The notes under the pieces are model-generated. The model ran no database searches, was not told where the DNA came from, and saw nothing but the letters and a program-made list of their open reading frames with translations. A stretch of 9,178 nt of DNA from Microcaldota archaeon (lineage in GTDB: Archaea > Micrarchaeota > Micrarchaeia > Anstonellales > Anstonellaceae): NCBI GenBank assembly GCA_026396355.1, contig JAPLWY010000062.1, positions 778-9,955 on the forward strand. The letters run 5' to 3'. This document shows, piece by piece, positions 1 through 5,107 of this stretch; the first letter of the stretch is position 1; every line of letters begins with the position of its first letter. The position numbers and the translations under genes were made by a program.

Positions 1-189
1 GCCAACAACCAAACCAACGGCAACATTGCCAACAACCAAACCAACGGCAACATTGCCAACAACCAAACCAACGGCAACATTGCCAACAACCAAACCAACG
101 GCAACATTGCCAACAACCAAACCAACGGCAACATTGCCAACAACCAGACCAACGGCAACATTGCCAACAACTCAGACAACAGCAGTAAT
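1..189 (+). repeat. 27-bp tandem repeat array (six perfect-length copies plus a decayed one)
   Basis: Units begin at 1, 28, 55, 82, 109 and 136. Copies one to five are identical and copy six differs by one base (A to G at 147). A seventh unit from 163 diverges after its first nine bases. The array runs off the left edge, so the copy number is a minimum. Such near-identity implies recent expansion or active homogenisation by slippage or unequal exchange. Confidence 0.95.
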
Positions 190-279
190 ATCGCACCGAC
201 AACCATAGTCGATAAATTATCTAACGTTATAAACAGAATCTTATCAAGGATATTAAACCTGTTTGGAATCCAGATTTAA
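1..279 (+). CDS. C-terminal end of an Asn-rich 9-residue tandem-repeat protein (partial, 5' end outside window)
   Basis: Frame 1 is open from the first base to a TAA at 277-279 (92 codons). The first 54 residues are six copies of a nonapeptide ANNQTNGNI, then a degenerate seventh copy (ANNSDNSSNI), then a unique tail of about 28 residues ending in an amphipathic or hydrophobic segment (NRILSRILNLFGIQI). No catalytic motif is visible. Asn/Thr/Gly repeats of this kind are typical of extracellular or surface stalk regions, so a cell-surface role is an inference. The 27-bp unit keeps all three frames open; a second frame gives a Pro/Thr-rich repeat (PTTKPTATL) that stops at 208. Frame 1 is preferred because the one base change inside the full copies (CAA to CAG at 145-147) is silent in it but gives Lys to Arg in frame 2, and because frame 1 alone continues into a plausible C-terminus. 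Confidence 0.55.
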   Translation, partial: ANNQTNGNIANNQTNGNIANNQTNGNIANNQTNGNIANNQTNGNIANNQTNGNIANNSDNSSNIAPTTIVDKLSNVINRILSRILNLFGIQI

Positions 280-309
280 TTTTGCATCTGACTATCTGAG
301 GAAGTGTAA

Positions 310-498
310 ACGAATTCGTCATTCACTCTGCAGGAGCCATCGCCTTTTTCTGCTTTCTGGTCTTTTGCAATAGTGGTGTTTTGTTGGTCGGGCGCCAAGG
401 CAGATTTCCTCAAAGCCGCGGAACTTTACAACCAGCAGGGCAAGACCACCCTCGCGAATGGTGAGCGCGGCGTTCTTTCTGGGACTGGCCTAGTTTAG
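310..498 (+). pseudogene. Possible decayed coding remnant with a TPR-like helix pair
   Basis: Frame 1 is open from 310 to a TAG at 496-498 but has no ATG. Its second half reads as ordinary protein with GC-ending codons: from 394 the residues are AKADFLKAAELYNQQGK followed by TTLANGERG. The spacing of Ala, Leu, Tyr and Gly resembles a tetratricopeptide helix, but one short segment is not enough to assign a family. In the +3 frame the preceding bases give a hydrophobic stretch, so a frameshift between the two halves is possible. This could equally be a chance open frame. Confidence 0.2.
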
Positions 499-626
499 CA
501 TCACATAGAACATATTTTTGCTCAGAAGCTACTCTGTCGGGTCATCGCCAGCAAGCTAACCCCCTGGAGCGGTGTCATCATCGCGAGTACAATTTCAGGA
601 GAAGACTATTTTAACCCACTGGAGAG

Positions 627-645
627 GAAAACAAAAAAGAAAGAT
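627..645 (-). terminator. Poly-T terminator of the SerK-like gene
   Basis: Directly after the TAA stop (648-646) the leftward transcript reads a long T-rich run (TCTTTCTTTTTTGTTTT, 644-628) with no stem-loop. This matches the U-tract type of intrinsic termination used by archaea. Confidence 0.5.
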
Positions 646-1440
646 TTAGTACAGCACAATGACGGACTCAGTGTACCTGCGGATAGAGCCCTCATTCAGC
701 CTCTTCCTCAGCATCTCATCCATCATCTGCTTGGCAATCTCAGGGCTTTCGGCAAGCCAGCCAAGGTGCAAATTCAGCCTGATTATCCTGTCGGGTATGG
801 TGTGGCGCGTGCTTTTGGGCGGCATGCACCTGCCTGCCAGCGCCTCGGCAATTATCTCCTTCTTCGTGTATATTCTCCTGTAAAAAGCGCCATAGCCACG
901 CTCAAGGTACTCCTCTACCTTGTCATCCGCAACATACTGGACATCCCGCTTCTCTATGAACGACAGGAATTTCCTCTGCCTGTCAATCACTCCGCTCACA
1001 GTCCTTTCATCCGACTTGTAAAGGCAGCACTCGTTCTTCTTGCCCTTGCTGCGCACGAACATGAAAGTGCCCTCCATTCTCTCAAGCGCGCGCTTGCCCT
1101 CATCAAAATCCACTGTCTCAGGCTTAACCCCCCGGATATCCTCAGCCTTGAGCGTTTTTGAGACTGGGAACCAGCTCCCAATGCCAACCTCGGGGCTCAT
1201 ATAATCTATGACTTGGCAGGCTGCATTCGGGCATTTGATGGAATCCAGAACAGCTTTCCTGTGATTCCCATCTATCACTATCTTGTGCTCGCTGTCTATT
1301 ATTATGGGGTCAACCAGCCTTCCCATGCTCAGCATTGCCTCGCGCAGGCGCTGGAAATTGAACGGTATGATCTCCTCATGCGGGCGCAGCTTGTCAACCG
1401 GTATTATTTGGAGCTTGCCAACTATGTCATCAGCTATCAT
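646..1440 (-). CDS. SerK-like ParB/sulfiredoxin-fold protein (putative ADP-dependent free L-serine kinase)
   Basis: This 264-residue protein has a ParB/Srx fold like that of the Thermococcus kodakarensis free serine kinase SerK, which makes O-phosphoserine for cysteine synthesis. Visible signatures are a KLRPHEE segment at 17-23, with Glu22 aligning with the proposed catalytic Glu of SerK. The nucleotide-loop motif IDGNHR lies at 56-61 (DGHHR in SerK). A TKKE helix leads to PPKSTRHTIP at 207-216 (PKTTRH in SerK). The alignment is from memory of the SerK sequence. The protein is somewhat longer than SerK, with a basic C-terminal tail after the final conserved block. The ATG at 1440 is supported by AGGTG at 1451-1447, six bases upstream. 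It is divergent from the riboflavin kinase. A ParB-like DNA-binding or nuclease role is less likely because the conserved C-terminal SerK block is present. The kinase activity itself is inferred. Confidence 0.7.
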   Translation of the reverse strand: MIADDIVGKLQIIPVDKLRPHEEIIPFNFQRLREAMLSMGRLVDPIIIDSEHKIVIDGNHRKAVLDSIKCPNAACQVIDYMSPEVGIGSWFPVSKTLKAEDIRGVKPETVDFDEGKRALERMEGTFMFVRSKGKKNECCLYKSDERTVSGVIDRQRKFLSFIEKRDVQYVADDKVEEYLERGYGAFYRRIYTKKEIIAEALAGRCMPPKSTRHTIPDRIIRLNLHLGWLAESPEIAKQMMDEMLRKRLNEGSIRRYTESVIVLY

Positions 1441-1478
1441 TAGTCACACCTTCCCATCTGGTAAATGACATCGTGAGG

Positions 1479-1485
1479 TTTAAAA
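1479..1485 (-). promoter_or_regulatory. TATA box for the SerK-like gene
   Basis: On the minus strand TTTTAAA lies about 42 bp before the ATG at 1440. A start of transcription about 26 bp downstream (near 1456) would give a short leader containing the AGGTG ribosome site. Confidence 0.45.
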
Positions 1486-1513
1486 TCGTGCCCTCGTCTC
1501 TCATATTTTGCCT

Positions 1514-1564
1514 CAGCCGCTGTTAACCTCATCAATCTTTCGTCAGCGGTTGTTCATATCATCA
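1514..1564. repeat. Imperfect 21-bp direct repeat in the divergent promoter region
   Basis: CAGCCGCTGTT at 1514-1524 recurs as CAGCGGTTGTT at 1544-1554, and both are followed ten bases later by TCATCA. The copies are 30 bp apart, close to three helical turns. Each copy begins with a near-palindrome (CAGC-N-GCTG). They sit between the two divergent promoters and may be a regulator site. Confidence 0.35.
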
Positions 1565-1574
1565 TAGGCTCTTT

Positions 1575-1599
1575 CTTTATTGGAATAAAGCATTATATT
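1575..1599 (+). promoter_or_regulatory. Palindrome CTTTATT-GG-AATAAAG abutting the TATA box of the riboflavin kinase gene
   Basis: A perfect inverted repeat of 7-bp arms with a 2-bp centre (1575-1590) is followed at once by the TATA element TTATATT (1593-1599). The TATA centre is about 27 bp before the ATG at 1623, which predicts a leaderless mRNA. The palindrome covers the position where TFB contacts the BRE, so a protein bound there would compete with TFB/TBP. Since the gene encodes an RbkR-type regulator, autoregulation is the simplest reading. Confidence 0.55.
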
Positions 1600-1622
1600 C
1601 TGTCCGCTCAAAATCCGCTTCT

Positions 1623-2279
1623 ATGGAAGGCGAAAAGGACGCATGCATGGTTCCGGACATGATTTTCTACCTGCTGCGCATGGGCGCGCACCGCGGACCC
1701 ATCAGGGTGACCACTGGCGAACTGGCGGACGGGATAGGCGTGTCCCAGCAGACTGCCAGCCGCAAGCTCATCACGCTTGAGAGGAACGGCTCGATCGAGC
1801 GGACAGACGGAAAAGTGATGCTTACCAAAAAGGCGGTTGCCGAAATACAGGAATTCGTCTCAGAAGTGCTCGAGTCCCTCAAGGGCATGGGCACGCGCTT
1901 TGAAGGCGAGGCAATAGCCGGGCTTGGCCAGGGTGCTTTTTTCGTCTCGCAAAAGAAATACCTCTTAAGCTTTGGCTCAAAGCTCGGCTTCAAGCCATTT
2001 CCAGGCACGCTCAACGTGAAAATAGGGGAAGGGGACATAGAGAAAAGAATACTCTTGCGCGAGCAGCCGCCAATCACGGTGGAAAGTTTCACTGACGGCA
2101 AGAAAAGGTTCGGAAAAATAGACTGCTACCCCTGCGTGATAAACGGGCTGCCTGGCGCAGTGATTTTCCCTGAAATGTCAGGGCATGGTCTGCAGGTGAT
2201 TGAAGTCATTTCGCCTTTCAACCTGAGGAAAAAACTTGCACTTATTGACGGTTCAAAAGTGAATGTGGAAATAGCCTGA
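1623..2279 (+). CDS. rbkR: Bifunctional winged-helix regulator / CTP-dependent riboflavin kinase (RbkR type)
   Basis: The enzyme phosphorylates riboflavin to FMN using CTP. Residues about 10-85 form a winged helix-turn-helix: TTGELADGIGVSQQTASRKL spans residues 30-49 and a short wing follows. Residues about 92-218 are the archaeal riboflavin kinase domain (DUF120), with the glycine motif GLGQGAFF (100-107), the signature PFPGTLN (125-131), FGKIDCYPC (163-171) and the C-terminal IEVISPFNLRKKL (193-205). This fusion matches the RbkR family, in which the HTH controls riboflavin genes in archaea; regulation here is inferred. Length (218) is normal. There is no ribosome site before the ATG, and TATA spacing predicts a leaderless transcript. 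It converges on the FEN-1 gene with only two bases between the stop codons. Confidence 0.93.
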   Translation: MEGEKDACMVPDMIFYLLRMGAHRGPIRVTTGELADGIGVSQQTASRKLITLERNGSIERTDGKVMLTKKAVAEIQEFVSEVLESLKGMGTRFEGEAIAGLGQGAFFVSQKKYLLSFGSKLGFKPFPGTLNVKIGEGDIEKRILLREQPPITVESFTDGKKRFGKIDCYPCVINGLPGAVIFPEMSGHGLQVIEVISPFNLRKKLALIDGSKVNVEIA

Positions 2280-2281
2280 GC

Positions 2282-2968
2282 CTACCACGCGCCCAATCTG
2301 GTCTGCGCGCCAGTTTCTTTCATGCTTTTCTCAGCAGAATTGCAGGTGCGCCTCACCCTCTCCTCTGAAAAGTCATGCTTCCCTGAAAGGAATGACACAA
2401 TCGCATCAGTCTCAAGCTTGCCAAAACCAACTTCCACTCCCATCTTAACTGGCGGCTTCAGGAAAAATTCCTCAACTGACTCGAAAAGCGGCATTTCAGT
2501 CTGCGCGCCCGCCTTTTCCGCAGCCTCGAAAAGCGATTTGCATTCCTTCACGATTTTGAGCGCCTTTTTCGGTCCAATTCCCTTAACTCCCTCGTCAAAA
2601 TCATTACCCACCAGTATTCCCATCCAAATCAGCTGCCGCCTCGTTATTCCCAAGCCAGAAAGAACAGAAGAAAGCTCGACATATTCCGGGCTGACCTCGA
2701 CATACTCGCTTTTCCCAGGCAATTTCCGCTTCCCGCTCATTGACAAATTGCGAAGAAGGAGCGGCGCGCCGAAAAGCAGGCAATCCATGTCCTGGCTGGC
2801 AACAGCATCAGCCGTTCCCTCAATCACCATCTGCGAAGCCTGCGCCTCGCCTTCAGAGGGCGCCTCCACAACCGGTATTCCCATGTGTTTCAGCAGTTCC
2901 TTGCTTTCCTCCACCATAGTTGATGTGAGCCTTGAGGTGGCCTGCGCGAATTTCCTGGCATTTTCCAA
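2282..2968 (-). CDS. fen: Flap endonuclease 1, C-terminal part (downstream of a frameshift)
   Basis: This frame holds the C-terminal two thirds of FEN-1, the structure-specific 5' nuclease that trims Okazaki flaps. It has VEAPSEGEAQAS (34-45) with the catalytic acidic pair Glu39/Glu41, SQDMDCLL (58-65) with Asp60/Asp62, the last metal ligand in VGNDFDEG (Asp123), and the helix-hairpin-helix GVKGIGPKKAL. The last residues, AQTRLGAW, look like a short PCNA-binding (PIP) motif. The first codon of this open segment is a TTG (2968) inside the gene, so it is not a true start: the same frame continues upstream with EANWKTALEKGD, the expected linker joined to the N-terminal part. All catalytic residues are intact. 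The frame break is the only visible defect. Confidence 0.9.
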   Translation of the reverse strand: MENARKFAQATSRLTSTMVEESKELLKHMGIPVVEAPSEGEAQASQMVIEGTADAVASQDMDCLLFGAPLLLRNLSMSGKRKLPGKSEYVEVSPEYVELSSVLSGLGITRRQLIWMGILVGNDFDEGVKGIGPKKALKIVKECKSLFEAAEKAGAQTEMPLFESVEEFFLKPPVKMGVEVGFGKLETDAIVSFLSGKHDFSEERVRRTCNSAEKSMKETGAQTRLGAW

Positions 2969-3291
2969 ATCCCCTTTCTCAAGCGCGGTTTTCCAATTCG
3001 CCTCCTCTCAGACCGCTCGCCCAAAACAGCAGACTTGAACTGCGGGGGCTTTCCGTCAAAAACATAAATAGGCCTTATCCCGTTTTCCAGCAATCGCATG
3101 TTCCTATAGAATATTCCTGTAAGGTGCCCGGTCGGGTTTCCCCTGAAGTCCTGGAGCGGCGTGCCGTCAGGCTGCCTGATTGAGGACAAGAACTGGTAAA
3201 TCGTATTGTAGGCATCAACCGCAAACTTCTTTCCAGCCAAGTCGGAAATCGCAACCGCGCGCTTGCCGACATCTCCCAAGTCCACTCCCAT
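2890..3291 (-). CDS. fen: Flap endonuclease 1, N-terminal part (upstream of a frameshift)
   Basis: The sequence begins with the canonical FEN-1 start MGVDLGD and carries the N-terminal metal ligands: Asp26 in FAVDAYN and Asp79 in YVFDGKPP. The family block IRQPDGTPLQD lies at 38-48. Homology ends at ERSER (92-96, near 3001). The following residues in this frame, about 37 to the stop at 2890, are shadow translation and do not look like FEN-1, while the family sequence resumes in the -1 frame. Rejoined, 2282-3291 would encode about 336 residues, the usual archaeal FEN-1 length. A TATA-like TTTTTTAAA (3328-3320) about 30 bp upstream predicts a nearly leaderless mRNA. The ATG at 3291 is chosen over upstream codons because family members start MGV. 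Confidence 0.9.
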   Translation of the reverse strand: MGVDLGDVGKRAVAISDLAGKKFAVDAYNTIYQFLSSIRQPDGTPLQDFRGNPTGHLTGIFYRNMRLLENGIRPIYVFDGKPPQFKSAVLGERSERRRIGKPRLRKGIWKMPGNSRRPPQGSHQLWWRKARNC

Positions 3292-3319
3292 GCAATCGCA
3301 AGCATTTGGCGCGCTGGGA

Positions 3320-3328
3320 TTTAAAAAA
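3320..3328 (-). promoter_or_regulatory. TATA box for the flap endonuclease gene
   Basis: The minus-strand element TTTTTTAAA is centred about 32 bp before the ATG at 3291. The predicted transcript start falls within a few bases of the start codon. Confidence 0.45.
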
Positions 3329-3333
3329 TGCCC

Positions 3334-3750
3334 TCAGCCATGCAAGTCGTCTACAACCAATAGCAGGCTTTCCGATGTTGGCAGCATTTTTTTCCAGGTC
3401 TTAAGCGGGATTGCCATGCCAGGCGCCAGGTTTGCATGCTCTCCAAGCGAATTTATGCTATCTGTAAAATCATGCTCAAGCGTCTTGGCTCCCTGCTTCC
3501 CAATCCAAGGTATCACTTTCCTCAGCTCTGAGGTCGGGCATATTTTGCCATCAGCTGGGATTGCGCTGAGCTTTGCCGCGCCATTCTTTCCAATCTCAAC
3601 TTCAAACTGCCTGAAGAAATACGCGCCCAGCACCGATTTGGAATCTGTACCGTTCAAGTCAAATGAAAACTTCCTGTTCCCGTTCTTCAGCTGCGAAACT
3701 TTTACAGCCATTCCATTCTTTCCACAATTATCGAATGCCGGACTTCTCAA
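3334..3750 (-). CDS. Orphan 138-residue protein of unknown function (TTG start)
   Basis: I do not recognise a family. The protein is soluble, without signal peptide or membrane segment. The middle alternates charged and aliphatic residues (FFRQFEVEIGKNG, then KLSAIPADGKICPTSEL), suggesting beta structure, and it ends LLLVVDDLHG. The TTG start at 3750 is chosen because AGGTGA lies at 3760-3755, four bases upstream, and a TATA box centred near 3791 predicts a transcript start just ahead of that site. An ATG at codon 14 (3711) lacks a comparable ribosome site. It lies between the ZIP transporter and FEN-1 genes on the same strand but has its own promoter. Codon use resembles its neighbours. Confidence 0.7.
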   Translation of the reverse strand: MRSPAFDNCGKNGMAVKVSQLKNGNRKFSFDLNGTDSKSVLGAYFFRQFEVEIGKNGAAKLSAIPADGKICPTSELRKVIPWIGKQGAKTLEHDFTDSINSLGEHANLAPGMAIPLKTWKKMLPTSESLLLVVDDLHG

Positions 3751-3754
3751 CCAA

Positions 3755-3760
3755 TCACCT
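3755..3760 (-). promoter_or_regulatory. Shine-Dalgarno AGGTGA deciding a TTG start
   Basis: On the minus strand AGGTGA is followed by four bases and then TTG (3750-3748). It is the best ribosome site near this gene and is why the TTG is preferred over the internal ATG at 3711. Confidence 0.6.
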
Positions 3761-3764
3761 TGTT

Positions 3765-3785
3765 CCGGAATTGTGCAAATTCCGG
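3765..3785. promoter_or_regulatory. Perfect inverted repeat CCGGAATT-N5-AATTCCGG at the orphan gene's promoter
   Basis: Two 8-bp arms (3765-3772 and 3778-3785) flank GTGCA. The element lies between the TATA box and the start codon, over the predicted transcription start. A second, wider inverted pair is nested around it: AATGCCGGA (3734-3742) and TCCGGCATT (3781-3789), both sharing the CCGG core. It looks like an operator; an RNA hairpin is less likely because the element is mostly upstream of the predicted transcript start. Confidence 0.55.
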
Positions 3786-3786
3786 C

Positions 3787-3795
3787 ATTTATAAT
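3787..3795 (-). promoter_or_regulatory. TATA box for the orphan TTG-start gene
   Basis: Minus-strand ATTATAAAT, centred about 26 bp before position 3765. This gives a leader of about 15 nt that contains AGGTGA. Confidence 0.55.
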
Positions 3796-3870
3796 GCGTG
3801 CTCCATATGCGACAAAAAGTAGCGCGCTTTGCAGCGATTGGGACTTTTCAGGGGTAAAATGCTTGCGCGC

Positions 3871-4626
3871 CTATCCGCCCATCATTCTCGCAACCAGCCA
3901 TATCGCGGCTGCACCAGCAAGAAGGAGCAAAAGCTGCAGCGTGGACTCTTTCGTCCTTTTTTCCTTATGAAGCTCGGGCATAAGGTCAGCGGAGGCAATG
4001 TAGATGAAATTGCCTGCCGCAAATGCCAGCGCATAGCTCTCGAAATTCGCAAAAGCGCCTGAAAAGAAAAAGAACAAGAGCCCCCCTGCAACTGCGGTGA
4101 GCGCTGAGAGCAGGTTAAATGCCAGCGCCTCTTTTTTCTCGTAGCCGCTATACAGGAGCAGGCTGAAATCCCCAAGCTCGTGAGGGATTTCATGGCATGC
4201 CACTGCTATTGTGGTCGCTATCCCCAGCGGAGCATTCAGCAGGAACGCAGCGGCAATCGCCACTCCGTCGAAAAAATTATGGAACGCATCCCCTACTAAG
4301 GTGAGCATTCCCAGCGGGTGCTTGTGCTCATGCTGGTGATCCACATGGTGATGGTGGTGCCAGTGGATTATCTTTTCCATTGCAAACGCCGTGACAATTC
4401 CCAAAAAGGCAAATTCCAGCGCCGCCTGCGCGCCTATTCCCTGCACTGTCTCAGGCAGGATGTCGAAAAAAGCGGCGCCCAGCATTGTGCCTGCTGCAAA
4501 GCTTATCATGTAGAAAAGCGCCTTGTCCAGCTGCTTTTTCTTGAGAAAAAACAGCGCCAGCCCTACCAGTGAAAGCAAGCTGACAAAAACCGTCGCCGCG
4601 ATTATTTCTAAAAGCACCATTCCCAT
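3871..4626 (-). CDS. ZIP-family divalent metal transporter
   Basis: An integral membrane protein of 251 residues with about eight hydrophobic segments, the normal ZIP size. It moves Zn(II) or a related divalent metal into the cytoplasm. The paired metal-site motifs are complete: GDAFHNFFDGVAIA (112-125) in TM4 and HEIPHELGDF (145-154) in TM5. A His-rich cytoplasmic loop between TM3 and TM4 (88-103, ten His in sixteen residues) fits a metal sensor or buffer. The substrate cannot be fixed from sequence. The start at 4626 is taken; an ATG two codons downstream (4620) is equally possible. It is divergent from a NikR-like regulator with palindromes in the gap, one of them where the promoter of this gene should be, so metal-dependent repression is likely. 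Confidence 0.95.
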   Translation of the reverse strand: MGMVLLEIIAATVFVSLLSLVGLALFFLKKKQLDKALFYMISFAAGTMLGAAFFDILPETVQGIGAQAALEFAFLGIVTAFAMEKIIHWHHHHHVDHQHEHKHPLGMLTLVGDAFHNFFDGVAIAAAFLLNAPLGIATTIAVACHEIPHELGDFSLLLYSGYEKKEALAFNLLSALTAVAGGLLFFFFSGAFANFESYALAFAAGNFIYIASADLMPELHKEKRTKESTLQLLLLLAGAAAIWLVARMMGG

Positions 4627-4647
4627 CCCGTCTCATCTGTGCCTGGG

Positions 4648-4662
4648 AACATTATTAATGTT
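4648..4662. promoter_or_regulatory. Perfect 15-bp palindrome AACATTA-T-TAATGTT (operator candidate, site 1)
   Basis: The centre (4655) is 29 bp ahead of the ZIP start codon, so this AT-rich palindrome coincides with the expected TATA position of that gene. A repressor bound here would block TBP. Confidence 0.65.
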
Positions 4663-4668
4663 TTCTTG

Positions 4669-4685
4669 GAATGTTATTAACATTC
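4669..4685. promoter_or_regulatory. Perfect 17-bp palindrome GAATGTTA-T-TAACATTC (operator candidate, site 2)
   Basis: The centre (4677) is 22 bp from the centre of site 1, close to two helical turns, so both sites face the same side. It shares the core TTATTAA with site 1 and with a half-site TTATTAAC at 4706-4713, which is 32 bp from the matching copy at 4674-4681 and just before the regulator gene's start. A TATA-like GTATTTAC at 4689-4696 may drive that gene. Confidence 0.65.
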
Positions 4686-4723
4686 GGCGTATTTACTGCT
4701 GAAAATTATTAACGGGTAGGAAA

Positions 4724-5107
4724 ATGGCAATAATCAGCGTTTCAATCGACAACGAAACCCTCTCCGAGCTTGACGCCATCGGGCGCTCGCTTGGCTTTTC
4801 CGGGAGAAGCGAGGCGGTGCGCGCGGGCGTGCGCTCATTGGTGGCGGAGAACAAAAGCGCAGAGGCGCTCTCCGGCGAAATAAAGGCAGTGCTCCTCCTT
4901 GTCCACGAGGAAAAGATGGAAAAAAGCGCCTCCTTCCTTGCGCACGAGTTCGAGGACATCGTCTCCACGCACATCCATTCCAACCTCAAGCGCGAAAAAT
5001 GCCTGGAAATATTCGTGCTTGCAGGGCGCGCGGAGCGCGTGCGCGCGCTTTTCAAATCCGCAAAAAGCAGCAGGAAAATGGAGTACGTGCGCCTAATCGT
5101 CCCCTAA
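4724..5107 (+). CDS. NikR-like ribbon-helix-helix metal-responsive regulator
   Basis: A 127-residue two-domain protein. Residues 1-42 are a ribbon-helix-helix DNA-binding domain (IISVSIDNETLSELDAI, then GRSEAVRAGVRSL). Residues about 50-127 match the ACT-like metal-binding domain of NikR: a central STHIH (81-85), KCLEIFVLAG (92-101) and a final strand. His83, His85 and Cys93 correspond to the square-planar ligands His87, His89 and Cys95 of E. coli NikR, but H85 to C93 is eight residues instead of six. At the place of the fourth ligand (His76 in E. coli) there is Leu72, with His74 nearby. Metal specificity may therefore not be nickel. It is divergent from a ZIP transporter and probably represses it. 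Its stop overlaps the convergent MBF1 stop by three bases. Confidence 0.85.
   Translation: MAIISVSIDNETLSELDAIGRSLGFSGRSEAVRAGVRSLVAENKSAEALSGEIKAVLLLVHEEKMEKSASFLAHEFEDIVSTHIHSNLKREKCLEIFVLAGRAERVRALFKSAKSSRKMEYVRLIVP

Larger units (their letters stand above)
280..645. other. Gene-poor stretch between the repeat protein and the SerK-like gene
   Basis: No open frame with a convincing start, ribosome site and codon bias spans this interval on either strand. It holds a possible coding remnant at 310-498 (+) and the poly-T stretch that probably ends the leftward SerK-like gene. I see no tRNA cloverleaf, no CRISPR repeat and no transposon end. Confidence 0.6.

Noticed and set aside
26..208. Pro/Thr-rich frame-2 reading (PTTKPTATL repeats) of the tandem repeat
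   Set aside because: The 27-bp unit keeps every frame open. Frame 1 alone has the silent change and a natural C-terminus, so frame 2 is taken as a shadow, though a Thr-rich stalk is not formally excluded.
1..279. CRISPR array
   Set aside because: The repeats are head-to-tail without spacers and lie within an open reading frame.
522..581. Possible C/D-box sRNA on the minus strand (ATGATGA at 581-575, GCGATGA inside, CTGA at 525-522)
   Set aside because: The boxes are in order, but the spacers (23 and 16) are off, the D' box is CTGG and the flanks do not form a terminal stem. Chance matches are likely.
2322..3038. Long plus-strand open frame antisense to FEN-1
   Set aside because: It is Ser/Pro-rich shadow translation of a well-conserved gene on the other strand, with no ribosome site.
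3832..3870. GCGCGC blocks at both ends of the ZIP gene's downstream region as a terminator stem
   Set aside because: The arms are self-complementary six-mers with a long loop and no following T-run. GCGCGC is common throughout the window.
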